Below are positions 31,079 to 39,170 of a stretch of 64,000 bases of DNA, piece after piece (the first letter of the stretch is position 1; each line of letters begins with the position of its first letter). The stretch is taken from assembly GCA_014879945.1 (NCBI GenBank), contig JACSRE010000148.1, positions 1 through 64,000 of the forward strand, written 5' to 3'. Source of the DNA: Myxococcus sp. Lineage in GTDB: Bacteria; Myxococcota; Myxococcia; Myxococcales; Myxococcaceae. Under the pieces are notes generated by a model. That model was not told the origin of the DNA and did not search any database. It worked only from the letters and a program-made list of their open reading frames with translations. The position numbers and the translations under genes were made by a program.

Positions 31079-31348
31079 ATGGACATCACCGACGTCAAGA
31101 TCTTCCCGATCGAAGAGGACAAGCTTCGCGCGTACGTCACCATCACGCTCGACAATTGTTTCGTGGTGCGTGACCTCAAGGTGATCAGCGGCGCGGCAGG
31201 GCTGTTCCTGGCGATGCCCGCCAAGAAGCGAAAAGACGGCTCGTACAAAGACGTCGCCCACCCGCTCAACGCCGAGACGCGGGACCGGTTCGAGAAGATC
31301 GTGCTGGCCGAATACGAGAAGGTGGCGGCGGTGGTAGGCCCACATTGA
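31079..31348 (+). CDS. spoVG: SpoVG family protein
   Basis: 89 residues. MDITDVKIFPIEEDKLRAYV and GLFLAMPAKKRKDGSYKDVAHPL-type residues are diagnostic of SpoVG, a small DNA/RNA-binding regulator first found in Bacillus sporulation. Starts at ATG 31079, preceded by GGGGG. It lies 32 bp upstream of prs on the same strand, the same neighbourhood as in many Firmicutes. Confidence 0.93.
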   Translation: MDITDVKIFPIEEDKLRAYVTITLDNCFVVRDLKVISGAAGLFLAMPAKKRKDGSYKDVAHPLNAETRDRFEKIVLAEYEKVAAVVGPH

Positions 31349-31380
31349 AGCTGTGGGATTGATCAGGTACGCCGCAGGCC

Positions 31381-32334
31381 ATGCCCGTCAGCCACGACTA
31401 CAAGGTCTTCTCAGGCAACTCGAACCGTGGCCTCGCCGAGCGAATCTCGGAGTACCTGAAGCGGCCGCTCTCGAAGTGCGACGTGGCGCGCTTCAGCGAC
31501 GGTGAGATCCAGGTCGAGATCGGCGAGAACGTTCGCGGCTTCGACGTCTTCGTCATTCAGTCGACCTGCCCGCCGGTGAACGACCACATCATGGAGCTGC
31601 TGATCATGTGCGACGCGCTCAAGCGCGCGAGCGCGGCGTCGATCACGGCGGTGGTGCCCTACTACGGCTACGCCCGACAGGACCGGAAGGTGGCGGCGCG
31701 CACCCCCATCACCGCCAAGCTGGTGGCCGATCTGTTCGAGACGGCGGGCGTGACGCGGGTGGTGTCCATGGACATGCACGCCGGGCAGATCCAGGGGTTC
31801 TTCAACATCCCCACCGATCACCTCTACGCCTCGCCGGTCTTCCTCGACGATCTGCGCAAGAAGTTCCCCACCACCGACGACCTGGTGATCGTCTCGCCCG
31901 ACGCCGGCGGCGTGGAGCGGGCGCGCGCGTACTCGAAGCGGCTGAACTGCCCGCTGGCGATCATCGACAAGCGGCGCCCGCGCCCCAACTCGTCCGAGGT
32001 GATGAACCTCATCGGAGACGTGAAGGGCCGCGACGCGATCATCATCGACGACATCATCGACACCGGCGGCACGCTGACCCAGGGCGCGGTGGCGCTGAAA
32101 GAGAAGGGCGCGCGCAGCGTCTACGCGTACATCGTGCACCCCATCCTCTCGGGGCCGGCCATCTCGCGCGTGAACGAGTCGGTGCTGGAAGAGCTGGTGG
32201 TGGCTGACACGGTGCCGCTGAGCAAGTCGGCGCAGTCGTGCGCGAAGATTCGCGCGGTCGGCTCGGAGCGCCTCTTCGGCGAGGCGATCGCCCGCATCTA
32301 CCGCGCCGAGTCGTTGTCGAGCCTCTTCGTATGA
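31381..32334 (+). CDS. prs: Ribose-phosphate pyrophosphokinase
   Basis: 317 residues. Makes PRPP from ribose-5-phosphate and ATP for nucleotide, His and Trp synthesis. FSGNSNRGLAERISEYL at the N-terminus, YGYARQDRKVAARTPITAKL (flexible loop region), MDMHAGQIQGFF, and the PRPP loop DAIIIDDIIDTGGTL are all intact. Its stop overlaps the next start (ATGA). Confidence 0.98.
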   Translation: MPVSHDYKVFSGNSNRGLAERISEYLKRPLSKCDVARFSDGEIQVEIGENVRGFDVFVIQSTCPPVNDHIMELLIMCDALKRASAASITAVVPYYGYARQDRKVAARTPITAKLVADLFETAGVTRVVSMDMHAGQIQGFFNIPTDHLYASPVFLDDLRKKFPTTDDLVIVSPDAGGVERARAYSKRLNCPLAIIDKRRPRPNSSEVMNLIGDVKGRDAIIIDDIIDTGGTLTQGAVALKEKGARSVYAYIVHPILSGPAISRVNESVLEELVVADTVPLSKSAQSCAKIRAVGSERLFGEAIARIYRAESLSSLFV

Positions 32335-33680
32335 AGCCGGCCCAGGTCGCGGCGCGGCTCTCGGCCGAGGTGGCGGGAGACGTGCTGCAGCCTGGCGACG
32401 CGGCCTTTCTCGACGCCGCCGCGGTCTTCAACCGCGAGTTCCAGCACCAGCCGGCGCTCATCGCGCGCTGCACGACGACCCGCGACGTGGTGAGCACGGT
32501 GCGGGCCGCCACCGAGGCCGGGCTCCCGCTGACCGTCCGCAGCGGGGGGCACTCGCACGGGGGCTCGTCGGTCGGCGCTGGCGCGCTCGTCGCCGATCTG
32601 CGCGGCCTCGACTCGATCGAGGTCGACGAGGCCGCCATGACGGTCACGGTGGGAGGCGGCATCGGCGCGGGCCCCCTGGTCGAACACCTGCATGCTCGCG
32701 GGCTGGCGGCGGTGACGGGCTTCGAGCCGCGGGTGGGCCTGAGCGGCCTGGCGCTGGGCGGCGGCTATGGGCTGCTCTCGCGCATGCACGGGCTGGTCTG
32801 CGACGGGCTGCGCGCGGCCGAGGTGGTGCTCGCCGACGGCTCGGTCGTCACCGCGAGCGCGCACGAGCACCCCGAGCTGCTCTGGGCGCTCCGAGGCGCG
32901 GGCGCGAACTTCGGCGCGGTGACCCGCATGACGCTCGACGTGCGCCCCCTGCCGCCCATCTACGGAGGCGTGATCTCGTACCACGCCGGCCGCAGCGACG
33001 AGCTGTTGCCGCGCTACGCGGAGTTCGTCTCGGCCGGCGTGCCCGACGCGACGACGGTCTACGTCGGCATCGACACCGTGCCGAACGGGCTCTCGACGTT
33101 GTCGCTGCTCGCCTTCCACCTCGGCGACCTCGCCGAAGGCGCGCGGGCGATCGCGCCGCTGACCCGGTGGGGCCGCCCGGTGGCCAGCGAGGTCGGCGAG
33201 GTCGATCTGCTCGCGCTCCACGCGCCGGGGCGCGACACCTTCCCCGAGGGCTTCAGGCATGCGTGGCGCAGTCACTTCGTGCCGACCTTCGAGGCCGCGA
33301 CCGCCGCCGCCCTGGTGCCGGCGATCGAAGAGGCCCGGGCGTTCAGCAGCTGGACGGTGATCGAACACCTGGGCGGAGCGATCGGCGCCATCGACGGGGC
33401 CGCGACGGCCTTTCCGCACCGCCGGGCCGGGTTCGGGCTGGTCAGCGCCTTGAAATGGGAAGGCGACGCGCCCGCGGGGCCGCTGGCCTGGCAGGAGCGG
33501 CTCTGGCGCGAGCTCTCGCCCGGCTCGCTCGGCTCGTACGTCAACTACGTGTCACCGAAGCACGGGCCCGAGGCCGTCGCCGCGGCCTTTGGGGCCAACC
33601 TGCCCCGGCTCGTCGAGCTCAAGCGCCGCTTCGACCCACACCGGGTCTTCTGCGGCAACGTCACGATCCCGCCGGCGTGA
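32331..33680 (+). CDS. FAD-linked oxidoreductase, BBE family
   Basis: 449 residues. The FAD-binding type 4 (PP-loop) domain has TVRSGGHSHGGSSVG at about 68-82, where the His of the GGHS motif normally carries covalent FAD; LSGLALGGGYGLLSR follows. A C-terminal berberine-bridge-enzyme domain (SYVNYVSPKHGPEA to RFDPHRVF) is present. Such enzymes oxidise alcohols, sugars or secondary metabolites; the substrate here is unknown. No secretion signal is seen. The start overlaps the prs stop (ATGA), so it may be translated with prs, an unusual partner. The 3' end overlaps the convergent dehydrogenase gene by 20 bp. Confidence 0.9.
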   Translation: MKPAQVAARLSAEVAGDVLQPGDAAFLDAAAVFNREFQHQPALIARCTTTRDVVSTVRAATEAGLPLTVRSGGHSHGGSSVGAGALVADLRGLDSIEVDEAAMTVTVGGGIGAGPLVEHLHARGLAAVTGFEPRVGLSGLALGGGYGLLSRMHGLVCDGLRAAEVVLADGSVVTASAHEHPELLWALRGAGANFGAVTRMTLDVRPLPPIYGGVISYHAGRSDELLPRYAEFVSAGVPDATTVYVGIDTVPNGLSTLSLLAFHLGDLAEGARAIAPLTRWGRPVASEVGEVDLLALHAPGRDTFPEGFRHAWRSHFVPTFEAATAAALVPAIEEARAFSSWTVIEHLGGAIGAIDGAATAFPHRRAGFGLVSALKWEGDAPAGPLAWQERLWRELSPGSLGSYVNYVSPKHGPEAVAAAFGANLPRLVELKRRFDPHRVFCGNVTIPPA

Positions 33681-34524
33681 GGCCCCAGGCCAGGAGCGTC
33701 TGGCGGTCGCGCTCCGCGTCGTCCATCGCGTAGGCGGCCACCAGCTCGGCCTTCGGCGTCTCGCTGTAGCGCGCGCGGGGCCGCTCGGCGGTCAGGGCCT
33801 CCACCACCAGGTCGGCGACCGCGCTGGCCGGGGCCGCGAGGGCGCGCGCCTGGGCGAGCCGCGCCCGCACCTGCGCCCACGGCTCCTTCCAGGCGGCGCG
33901 CGACGAGGGCGAGGCGGCGCGCTCGGCGCGGAGCATCTGCGCCTCGAGGCGTGTCCAGAGCGGCGTCGCCACGGGGCCGGGCTCGATCAGCGAGACGTGG
34001 ACCCCCGCGCTCGAGAGCTCCATGCGCAGCCCGTCCGAGAGGCTCTCGAGGGCGAACTTCGACGCCGAGTACGCCGCCGTCCCCGGCGCGGTGAGCTGGC
34101 CGGCGCCCGAGCTCACGTTGACGACTCGGCCGCGGTCGGCGCGCAGCCGCGGGAGCGCCGCGCGGGTGACCCGAAAGACGCCGGTGACGTTCACCTCGAG
34201 CAGCCGCGCGAGGTCGGCGGGTTGGGTCCACTCCAGGGGCGCGGCGAAGGCGAGGCCCGCGGCGTTCACCAGCCCGTGAAGCCGGCGCGCCCGAAGACCG
34301 CGCCGCAGCCGCTCGACGAGCCCGAGCACGTCGCCTTCCTTCGTCACGTCGAGGCGCACGGGCACCACCCGGCGGCCGTAGGCGGCGAGCAGCGCACCGG
34401 CGGCGCGGTCGCGTCGAACTCCAGCGAACACCCCGAACCCCCGCTGCACCAGGGCGTCGAGGGAGGCCGCGCCGATGCCCGACGAGGCGCCCGTCACCAC
34501 CACCCAGTCGCTCGGTGTCTTCAT
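33661..34524 (-). CDS. Short-chain dehydrogenase/reductase
   Basis: 287 residues. Classical SDR: cofactor motif TGASSGIG (11-18), NAAG (87-90), catalytic Ser near 138-139, Tyr 152 and Lys 156 (YSASK). The EPGPVATPLW segment is typical of classical SDRs. The cofactor is probably NADP(H), judging from Arg residues after the second strand (GVRRDR). Substrate unknown. Convergent with and overlapping the FAD oxidoreductase gene by 20 bp. Confidence 0.93.
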   Translation of the reverse strand: MKTPSDWVVVTGASSGIGAASLDALVQRGFGVFAGVRRDRAAGALLAAYGRRVVPVRLDVTKEGDVLGLVERLRRGLRARRLHGLVNAAGLAFAAPLEWTQPADLARLLEVNVTGVFRVTRAALPRLRADRGRVVNVSSGAGQLTAPGTAAYSASKFALESLSDGLRMELSSAGVHVSLIEPGPVATPLWTRLEAQMLRAERAASPSSRAAWKEPWAQVRARLAQARALAAPASAVADLVVEALTAERPRARYSETPKAELVAAYAMDDAERDRQTLLAWGLTPAGS

Positions 34525-34581
34525 GGCGCGGGAGTGTGGCGCGCCCTCTCATCGCTGCCCAGTCTGGTGTACGAGCTCCCC

Positions 34582-36099
34582 ATGCGCCTTCGAGTGCTCG
34601 TGCTCACGGTCTCGTGCCTGGCCTGCAGCCCCGCGGTGAAGCCCTTCCCCGACGGCTTCCTCTTCGGCGCGTCGATCGCGGGCTTCCAGGTGGACATGGG
34701 CTGTCCGACGCTCCCGGCGGCGCAGTGTGAAGACCGCCGCAGCGACTGGTACCAGCTCCTCACCAACCGCGCGCAGGTCAGCCCCGCGGTCGCCGCGCAC
34801 TTCACCTGGGACCCGCCGTCGTCGGCGCCGGGGCACTGGGAGCTGTACGAGCAGGACTTCGCCCGCGCCAAAGACGAGCTCGGGCTTGGCGCGCTGCGGC
34901 TGTCGATCGAGTGGAGCCGCGTCTTCCCCAACGCGACCGACGGCCTCGAGGGCGCGGCGCTGGAGGCGGCCGCCAGCCGCGAGGCGCTCGATCGGTACCA
35001 CGCGATGTTCGCCTCGCTGAGGGCCAGGGGCCTGACGCCGATGGTGACGCTCAACCACTACACGCTCCCGGTGTGGATCCACGACGGCCTGGCCTGCCAC
35101 CAGGACCTGGCGACGTGCACCAACCGCGGCTGGCTCGACCCGGCGCGCCTCCACCGCGAGATCGCGAAGTACGCCGGCTTCGTCGCGAAGGAGTTCGGCG
35201 CCGAGGTCGATCTCTGGGCGACGCTCAACGAGCCCTTCGCCGTGGTGATCCCCGGGTACCTCCAGCCGGGGAAGGACCGCGTGAACCCGCCCGCGGTGTC
35301 GCTGCGCTTCGACGAGGCGCGCCAGGTGGCCATCGCCATGATCGAGGGCCACGCGCGCATGTACGACGCCGTGCGGGCCAACGATCTCGTCGACGCCGAC
35401 GGCAACGGCAAGCCGGCCGAGATCGGCATCGTGTACCCCATCGCGCCTGCGCTGCCGAAGAACCCCGAGCGCGCCATCGACCGGCGCGGCGCCGAGAACG
35501 TCTTCTACCTGAACAACCAGCTTTTCCTCGACGGCGTCATCAACGGAACGATGGACGCGAACATCGACGGCAAGCCCGACGGCCCGCCGCGCGACGACCT
35601 GGTCGGCCGCTGCGACTGGCTGGGCATCAACTACTACTCTCGGGTGAAGGTGGTGGGCACCGAGACGCCCAGCTTCCCGCAGTTCTCGGCGCTCTCGACC
35701 TTCGACCCCTTCTCGCTCGAGCTCTGGGATGACACGCCGCAGGGCCTCTTCGACGCCATCTCGTGGGCGAAGGGCCGCTACGCCAGGCCGATGTACATCA
35801 GCGAGACGGGCGTCGACGCGGCCCCCGACGCCGAGCGCACCGCGAGCTGGTTGGTGCGGTACCTGACGGTGACGCAGAGGGCGATTCACGCGGGCGCCGA
35901 CGTGCGCGGGTTCTTCTTCTGGTCGCTGCTCGACAACTACGAGTGGAACCACGGCATGGCGATGAAGTTCGGGCTCTACGCCGTCGGCGCCGACGCGCAG
36001 AAGACGCGCACGCCCCGCTCGGCCGTGGGCGCCTACCGGCAGATCACCCGCGCGAAGGACGTGCCGCTCGAGCTGAAGCAGCGGTACCCGGTCGAGTGA
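34582..36099 (+). CDS. Secreted family 1 glycoside hydrolase (beta-glucosidase-like)
   Basis: 505 residues. The N-terminus MRLRVLVLTVSCLACSP looks like a lipoprotein or Sec signal. GH1 features: FPDGFLFGASIAGFQ, acid/base Glu 217 in TLNEPF, nucleophile Glu 408 in YISETGVD (the usual ITENG is altered), and FFFWSLLDNYEW near the end. Two Asp/Asn loops resemble calcium loops: DADGNGKPAE (271-280) and DANIDGKPDG (325-334). Predicted to hydrolyse beta-glucosides outside the cytoplasm. It is divergent from the SDR gene. Confidence 0.9.
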   Translation: MRLRVLVLTVSCLACSPAVKPFPDGFLFGASIAGFQVDMGCPTLPAAQCEDRRSDWYQLLTNRAQVSPAVAAHFTWDPPSSAPGHWELYEQDFARAKDELGLGALRLSIEWSRVFPNATDGLEGAALEAAASREALDRYHAMFASLRARGLTPMVTLNHYTLPVWIHDGLACHQDLATCTNRGWLDPARLHREIAKYAGFVAKEFGAEVDLWATLNEPFAVVIPGYLQPGKDRVNPPAVSLRFDEARQVAIAMIEGHARMYDAVRANDLVDADGNGKPAEIGIVYPIAPALPKNPERAIDRRGAENVFYLNNQLFLDGVINGTMDANIDGKPDGPPRDDLVGRCDWLGINYYSRVKVVGTETPSFPQFSALSTFDPFSLELWDDTPQGLFDAISWAKGRYARPMYISETGVDAAPDAERTASWLVRYLTVTQRAIHAGADVRGFFFWSLLDNYEWNHGMAMKFGLYAVGADAQKTRTPRSAVGAYRQITRAKDVPLELKQRYPVE

Positions 36100-36306
36100 G
36101 GGTAGCGCGGGCAGGCCGGCCCCCGCCGGGCCCCCCCCGCTGCTCCCTTGAGCGAGGCACCTGGCGGCCGATGGGCAGCCCGGGTCCACCAGGCTGCAGG
36201 CGCCCTGCGACAGGCTCCGGCAGTGCTCATCAGGTCGTGCAACAGACGCTCGCGGCCCGAGGGACAGGTGGGCGACTCCGTTCGGCCGGTGCGCTACGGA
36301 GCCTCC

Positions 36307-37260
36307 ATGCGCCGAATCGCCGCCGTGACCCTGACGTTCGCCGTCGCAGCCTGCCGCTCGGCGTCGGGGGTCGACGCGGGCCCGCAGGTGGCGGCCCCGC
36401 TGCCGGCCGCGCTCGCTGAGATCGACGCCGCCCTCGCCAAGCGCCAACAGGGCGACTCCGCCACGGCGACCACCATGCTGCTCGACGCGGCGGCGCACGC
36501 GAAGGACGCGAACGACCTCCCCGGTCAGGCCTGGGCCCTGCACCGTGCAGGAGACACGCTCCTGGATCAAGACCGCTGCGGCCCCTCTCGCGCGCGCTAC
36601 CTCGAGGCGCTCGAGCTGCACCAGCAGCTCCACGATCGCGCGAAGGTGGGCCTCGCCGCCAACGATCTCGGGCTGTGGGCCAGGCGCTGCGAGTTCGACG
36701 AGGCGCTGGGCTGGTTCTCGCTGGCGACGCTCTCGAGGCGCGACGACCCGAAGGGCCTGGCCACCAGCGCCAACAACCTGGGCCAGACCTTCTGGAACCT
36801 CAATCGCCCTGACGAGGCGCAGGTCGCCTGGGATGAGGCCCTCGGAGCCGCCGAGCGGGCGAAGGAGCCGGTGCTCGAGCGCAAGGTGCTCGCCAACCTC
36901 GCCCTCCTCTGGGTGCTGCGCGCCGAGGGCCGATACGACACCGACCCGCTCGAGCAAGAGCGCTCGATCGAGGCGCTGCTGGCGCGGGCCGAGGCCTCGC
37001 TCGCAGGCGACGCGGGCCCCGACGCCATGACGGCCGATGACGTCATCGCCGAGCTCGAGCGCCGCAGGACCCGCTTCGAGGAGCGCGATCCCGCCATGCA
37101 GCCCATCGCCGAGGGCTCCCCTGCCCTGGCCCGGGCCCGCGACTACTTCCGCCGGTCGATCGAGGCCGCCAGGCGCGCTGGCGAAGACCCCCTCGTGGTG
37201 TGCAACGCCTTCGGCGTCTACGACGATCGCTGCGAGCTCCTCAGCCCGAAGAGGCCGTAG
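36307..37260 (+). CDS. TPR-type lipoprotein
   Basis: 317 residues. The signal peptide MRRIAAVTLTFAVAAC has a perfect lipobox (VAAC). Helical repeats resembling tetratricopeptide units follow (about 60-240: DLPGQAWALHRAGDTLLDQD, AANDLGLWARRCEFDEALGW, SANNLGQTFWNLNRPDEAQV). TPR proteins serve as scaffolds; no partner is evident. Convergent with trmD, 9 bp apart. ATG 36307 is chosen to give the signal peptide. Confidence 0.82.
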   Translation: MRRIAAVTLTFAVAACRSASGVDAGPQVAAPLPAALAEIDAALAKRQQGDSATATTMLLDAAAHAKDANDLPGQAWALHRAGDTLLDQDRCGPSRARYLEALELHQQLHDRAKVGLAANDLGLWARRCEFDEALGWFSLATLSRRDDPKGLATSANNLGQTFWNLNRPDEAQVAWDEALGAAERAKEPVLERKVLANLALLWVLRAEGRYDTDPLEQERSIEALLARAEASLAGDAGPDAMTADDVIAELERRRTRFEERDPAMQPIAEGSPALARARDYFRRSIEAARRAGEDPLVVCNAFGVYDDRCELLSPKRP

Positions 37261-37269
37261 CGCGAACCG

Positions 37270-37998
37270 TCAGAGCCGCTCGAGCGGGGTCTCGAGCAGC
37301 TTCCGATCGGCCTTGCTGAGCTCGAGCTTCGCGAAGAGATCGGGCCTGCGCGCCTTCGTCAGGTGCAGCGCGTGCCACCGCCGCCAGCGCTCGATGCGCG
37401 CGTGATCGCCGCCTTGCAGCACCTCGGGCACCACCATGCCGCGGAACTCGACGGGCCGGGTGTAGTGCGGGTGCTCGAGCAGGTTGGCCTCGAAGCTCTC
37501 GGTGGTCGCCGACGTCGCGTTGCCCAGCACGCCTGGCACCAGCCGCGCCACCGCGTCGATCACGCACAGCGCCGCCAGCTCGCCGCCGGTGAGCACGAAG
37601 TCGCCCAGCGACAGCTCCTCGTCCACCCACGCCAGGGCGCGCTCGTCGACCCCCTCGTAGCGGCCGCACACCAGCACCGCCGAGCCCTGGGCCGCCAGCG
37701 CGCGCGCCTTCTGTTGATCGAAGGTCGCCCCGCGGGGGCTCATCAGAATGACCCTCGCCCCGGGCAGCCGCGCCTTCGCCGCCTCGATCGCCCCCACCAG
37801 CGACTCGACCTTCATCACCATGCCCGCGCCGCCGCCGTAGGGCGTGTCATCGGTGTTGCGGTGCTTGTTGTGCGCGAAGTCGCGCACGTCGGTGACGGTG
37901 AGCTCGAGCAGCCCCTTGTCGCGCGCCTTGCCGAGGATCGACTCCGACGTGTAGCCGCCGATCATCGTCGGAAACAGCGTGAGGACCTCGAAGCGCAT
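37270..37998 (-). CDS. trmD: tRNA (guanine-N1)-methyltransferase TrmD
   Basis: 242 residues. A SPOUT-fold enzyme that methylates G37 of tRNAs to prevent frameshifting. [34 protein letters not shown], the knot region [12 protein letters not shown] and [13 protein letters not shown], and [10 protein letters not shown] are all present. ATG 37998 is the family start, 2 bp after the rimM stop. The usual downstream rplS is absent. Confidence 0.98.
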   Translation of the reverse strand: MRFEVLTLFPTMIGGYTSESILGKARDKGLLELTVTDVRDFAHNKHRNTDDTPYGGGAGMVMKVESLVGAIEAAKARLPGARVILMSPRGATFDQQKARALAAQGSAVLVCGRYEGVDERALAWVDEELSLGDFVLTGGELAALCVIDAVARLVPGVLGNATSATTESFEANLLEHPHYTRPVEFRGMVVPEVLQGGDHARIERWRRWHALHLTKARRPDLFAKLELSKADRKLLETPLERL

Positions 37999-38000
37999 GG

Positions 38001-38531
38001 TCACTTCGTGTCGTCGAACACCAGCGGCTTCAACACGATGGTGCGCGCCGCGAGGTCGACCTTCACCACGAAGTCCTCCGCGAACGGGATCATCTCTTCG
38101 CGGCCCTCGTGGGTAAGCACCAGGTTCGGCACCGGCCCTGAGCTCCACACCTCGGACACCACGCCGAGCGGGCGCCCGTCTTCGGTGCTGGCGACCAGCC
38201 CCACCAGATCGCCCTGGAAGAACTCACCCGCTTCCGGAGCGTCGACCTCGTCTCGGTGCACGAACACCGTCGACCCCACGAGCGCGTCGGCCGCCTCGCG
38301 GCGCGACAGCCCGTCGAGCTCGATCAGCACGTCACCGCCGGGGCCGTCTCGCACCGTCGATAGCTCGAACTGGCTCGCCACGCCGTCCTTCGAGGTCAGC
38401 TGAATCCGGTCGACGGTCCCCAGCGCAGACGACGCGGGGTCGAACGTCTTGATCACCAGCGCGCCCTTGAGGCCATGCGCGCGAGAGACGTAGCCCACCT
38501 TCAGCCACTCGTTGACCGAGGGCGAGCTCAC
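38001..38531 (-). CDS. rimM: Ribosome maturation factor RimM
   Basis: 176 residues. The N-terminal RimM barrel begins [20 protein letters not shown]; a C-terminal PRC-barrel follows ([38 protein letters not shown]). It assists 30S head assembly through S19. A GTG start overlaps the khpA stop (GTGA), indicating coupling. Confidence 0.96.
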   Translation of the reverse strand: MSSPSVNEWLKVGYVSRAHGLKGALVIKTFDPASSALGTVDRIQLTSKDGVASQFELSTVRDGPGGDVLIELDGLSRREAADALVGSTVFVHRDEVDAPEAGEFFQGDLVGLVASTEDGRPLGVVSEVWSSGPVPNLVLTHEGREEMIPFAEDFVVKVDLAARTIVLKPLVFDDTK

Positions 38532-38809
38532 GGCTGGGGTGCGGCGAGGTTTCCGTTGGCGTGCTGCCCGGCGCGGCGGTCGTCGACCAGCTCGAGCCTC
38601 ACCTTCTCACCCTTCTTCTGCGCGGCGTGGGTGACGACGGTTCTCAGCGCGTTGATGGTACGGCCGTCGCGGCCGATCACCTTGCCGACGTCGTCTGGCG
38701 CCACCTTGAGCTCGTAGAGCGAGTGATCGGCCGCCGGGGTCACCGTCAGCTCGACCACCTCAGGCTTGTCGACGAGCGCCTTCGCGAGAAAGACGATCAG
38801 GTCTTTCAC
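38528..38809 (-). CDS. khpA: KH-domain RNA-binding protein KhpA
   Basis: 93 residues. A single KH domain with the GxxG loop (DVGKVIGRDGRTINALRTVV). In other bacteria KhpA pairs with KhpB/Jag to bind RNA and affects cell elongation. Its place between rpsP and rimM is conserved. A short Ala/Pro/Gln tail follows the domain. Confidence 0.93.
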   Translation of the reverse strand: MKDLIVFLAKALVDKPEVVELTVTPAADHSLYELKVAPDDVGKVIGRDGRTINALRTVVTHAAQKKGEKVRLELVDDRRAGQHANGNLAAPQP

Positions 38810-38817
38810 GGCGAGGC

Positions 38818-39072
38818 TCAGGCCTTGGCGACAGGCTTCTTGGCCTTCTTGTACAGGTTGCCCACCGTCTCAGAGGGCTGCGCGCCCATCTTGGTCCAGT
38901 GCGCCCAGCGGTCCTCGTTCACCGCGAAGCGGGCGGGGCTCTCGTTGGGGTCGTACATGCCGATGTTCTCGATGAACCGGCCATCGCGGGGCATGCGCGA
39001 ATCAGCAGCAACCACGTGGTAATAGGGGCGCTTCTTGGCGCCAGCGCGGGCGAGACGGAGGACGACGCTCAT
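38818..39072 (-). CDS. rpsP: 30S ribosomal protein S16 (bS16)
   Basis: 84 residues. SVVLRLARAGAKKRPYYHVV and RDGRFIENIGMYDPNESPAR are diagnostic. ATG 39072 has AGGAG 9 nt upstream. First gene of rpsP-khpA-rimM-trmD, with a promoter just upstream. Confidence 0.98.
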   Translation of the reverse strand: MSVVLRLARAGAKKRPYYHVVAADSRMPRDGRFIENIGMYDPNESPARFAVNEDRWAHWTKMGAQPSETVGNLYKKAKKPVAKA

Positions 39073-39108
39073 CTGACAAACTCCTGAAAAGACGTTGGGG
39101 ATGCTTGC

Positions 39109-39136
39109 CCTACACGGTTTGGGCCCAATGAGTCAA
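39109..39136 (-). promoter_or_regulatory. Promoter of rpsP-khpA-rimM-trmD
   Basis: Minus strand: -35 TTGACT (39131-39136), 16-bp spacer, -10 TGTAGG (39109-39114), about 37 bp before the rpsP start. Confidence 0.5.
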
Positions 39137-39170
39137 GCAGAGGCCCTCGCGGTTTCCGTAGACTGCCTGG

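Noticed and set aside
33589-34581. N-terminal extension of the GH1 frame by about 330 codons
   Set aside because: It overlaps the SDR gene in antisense; the GH1 protein begins naturally with a signal peptide at 34582.
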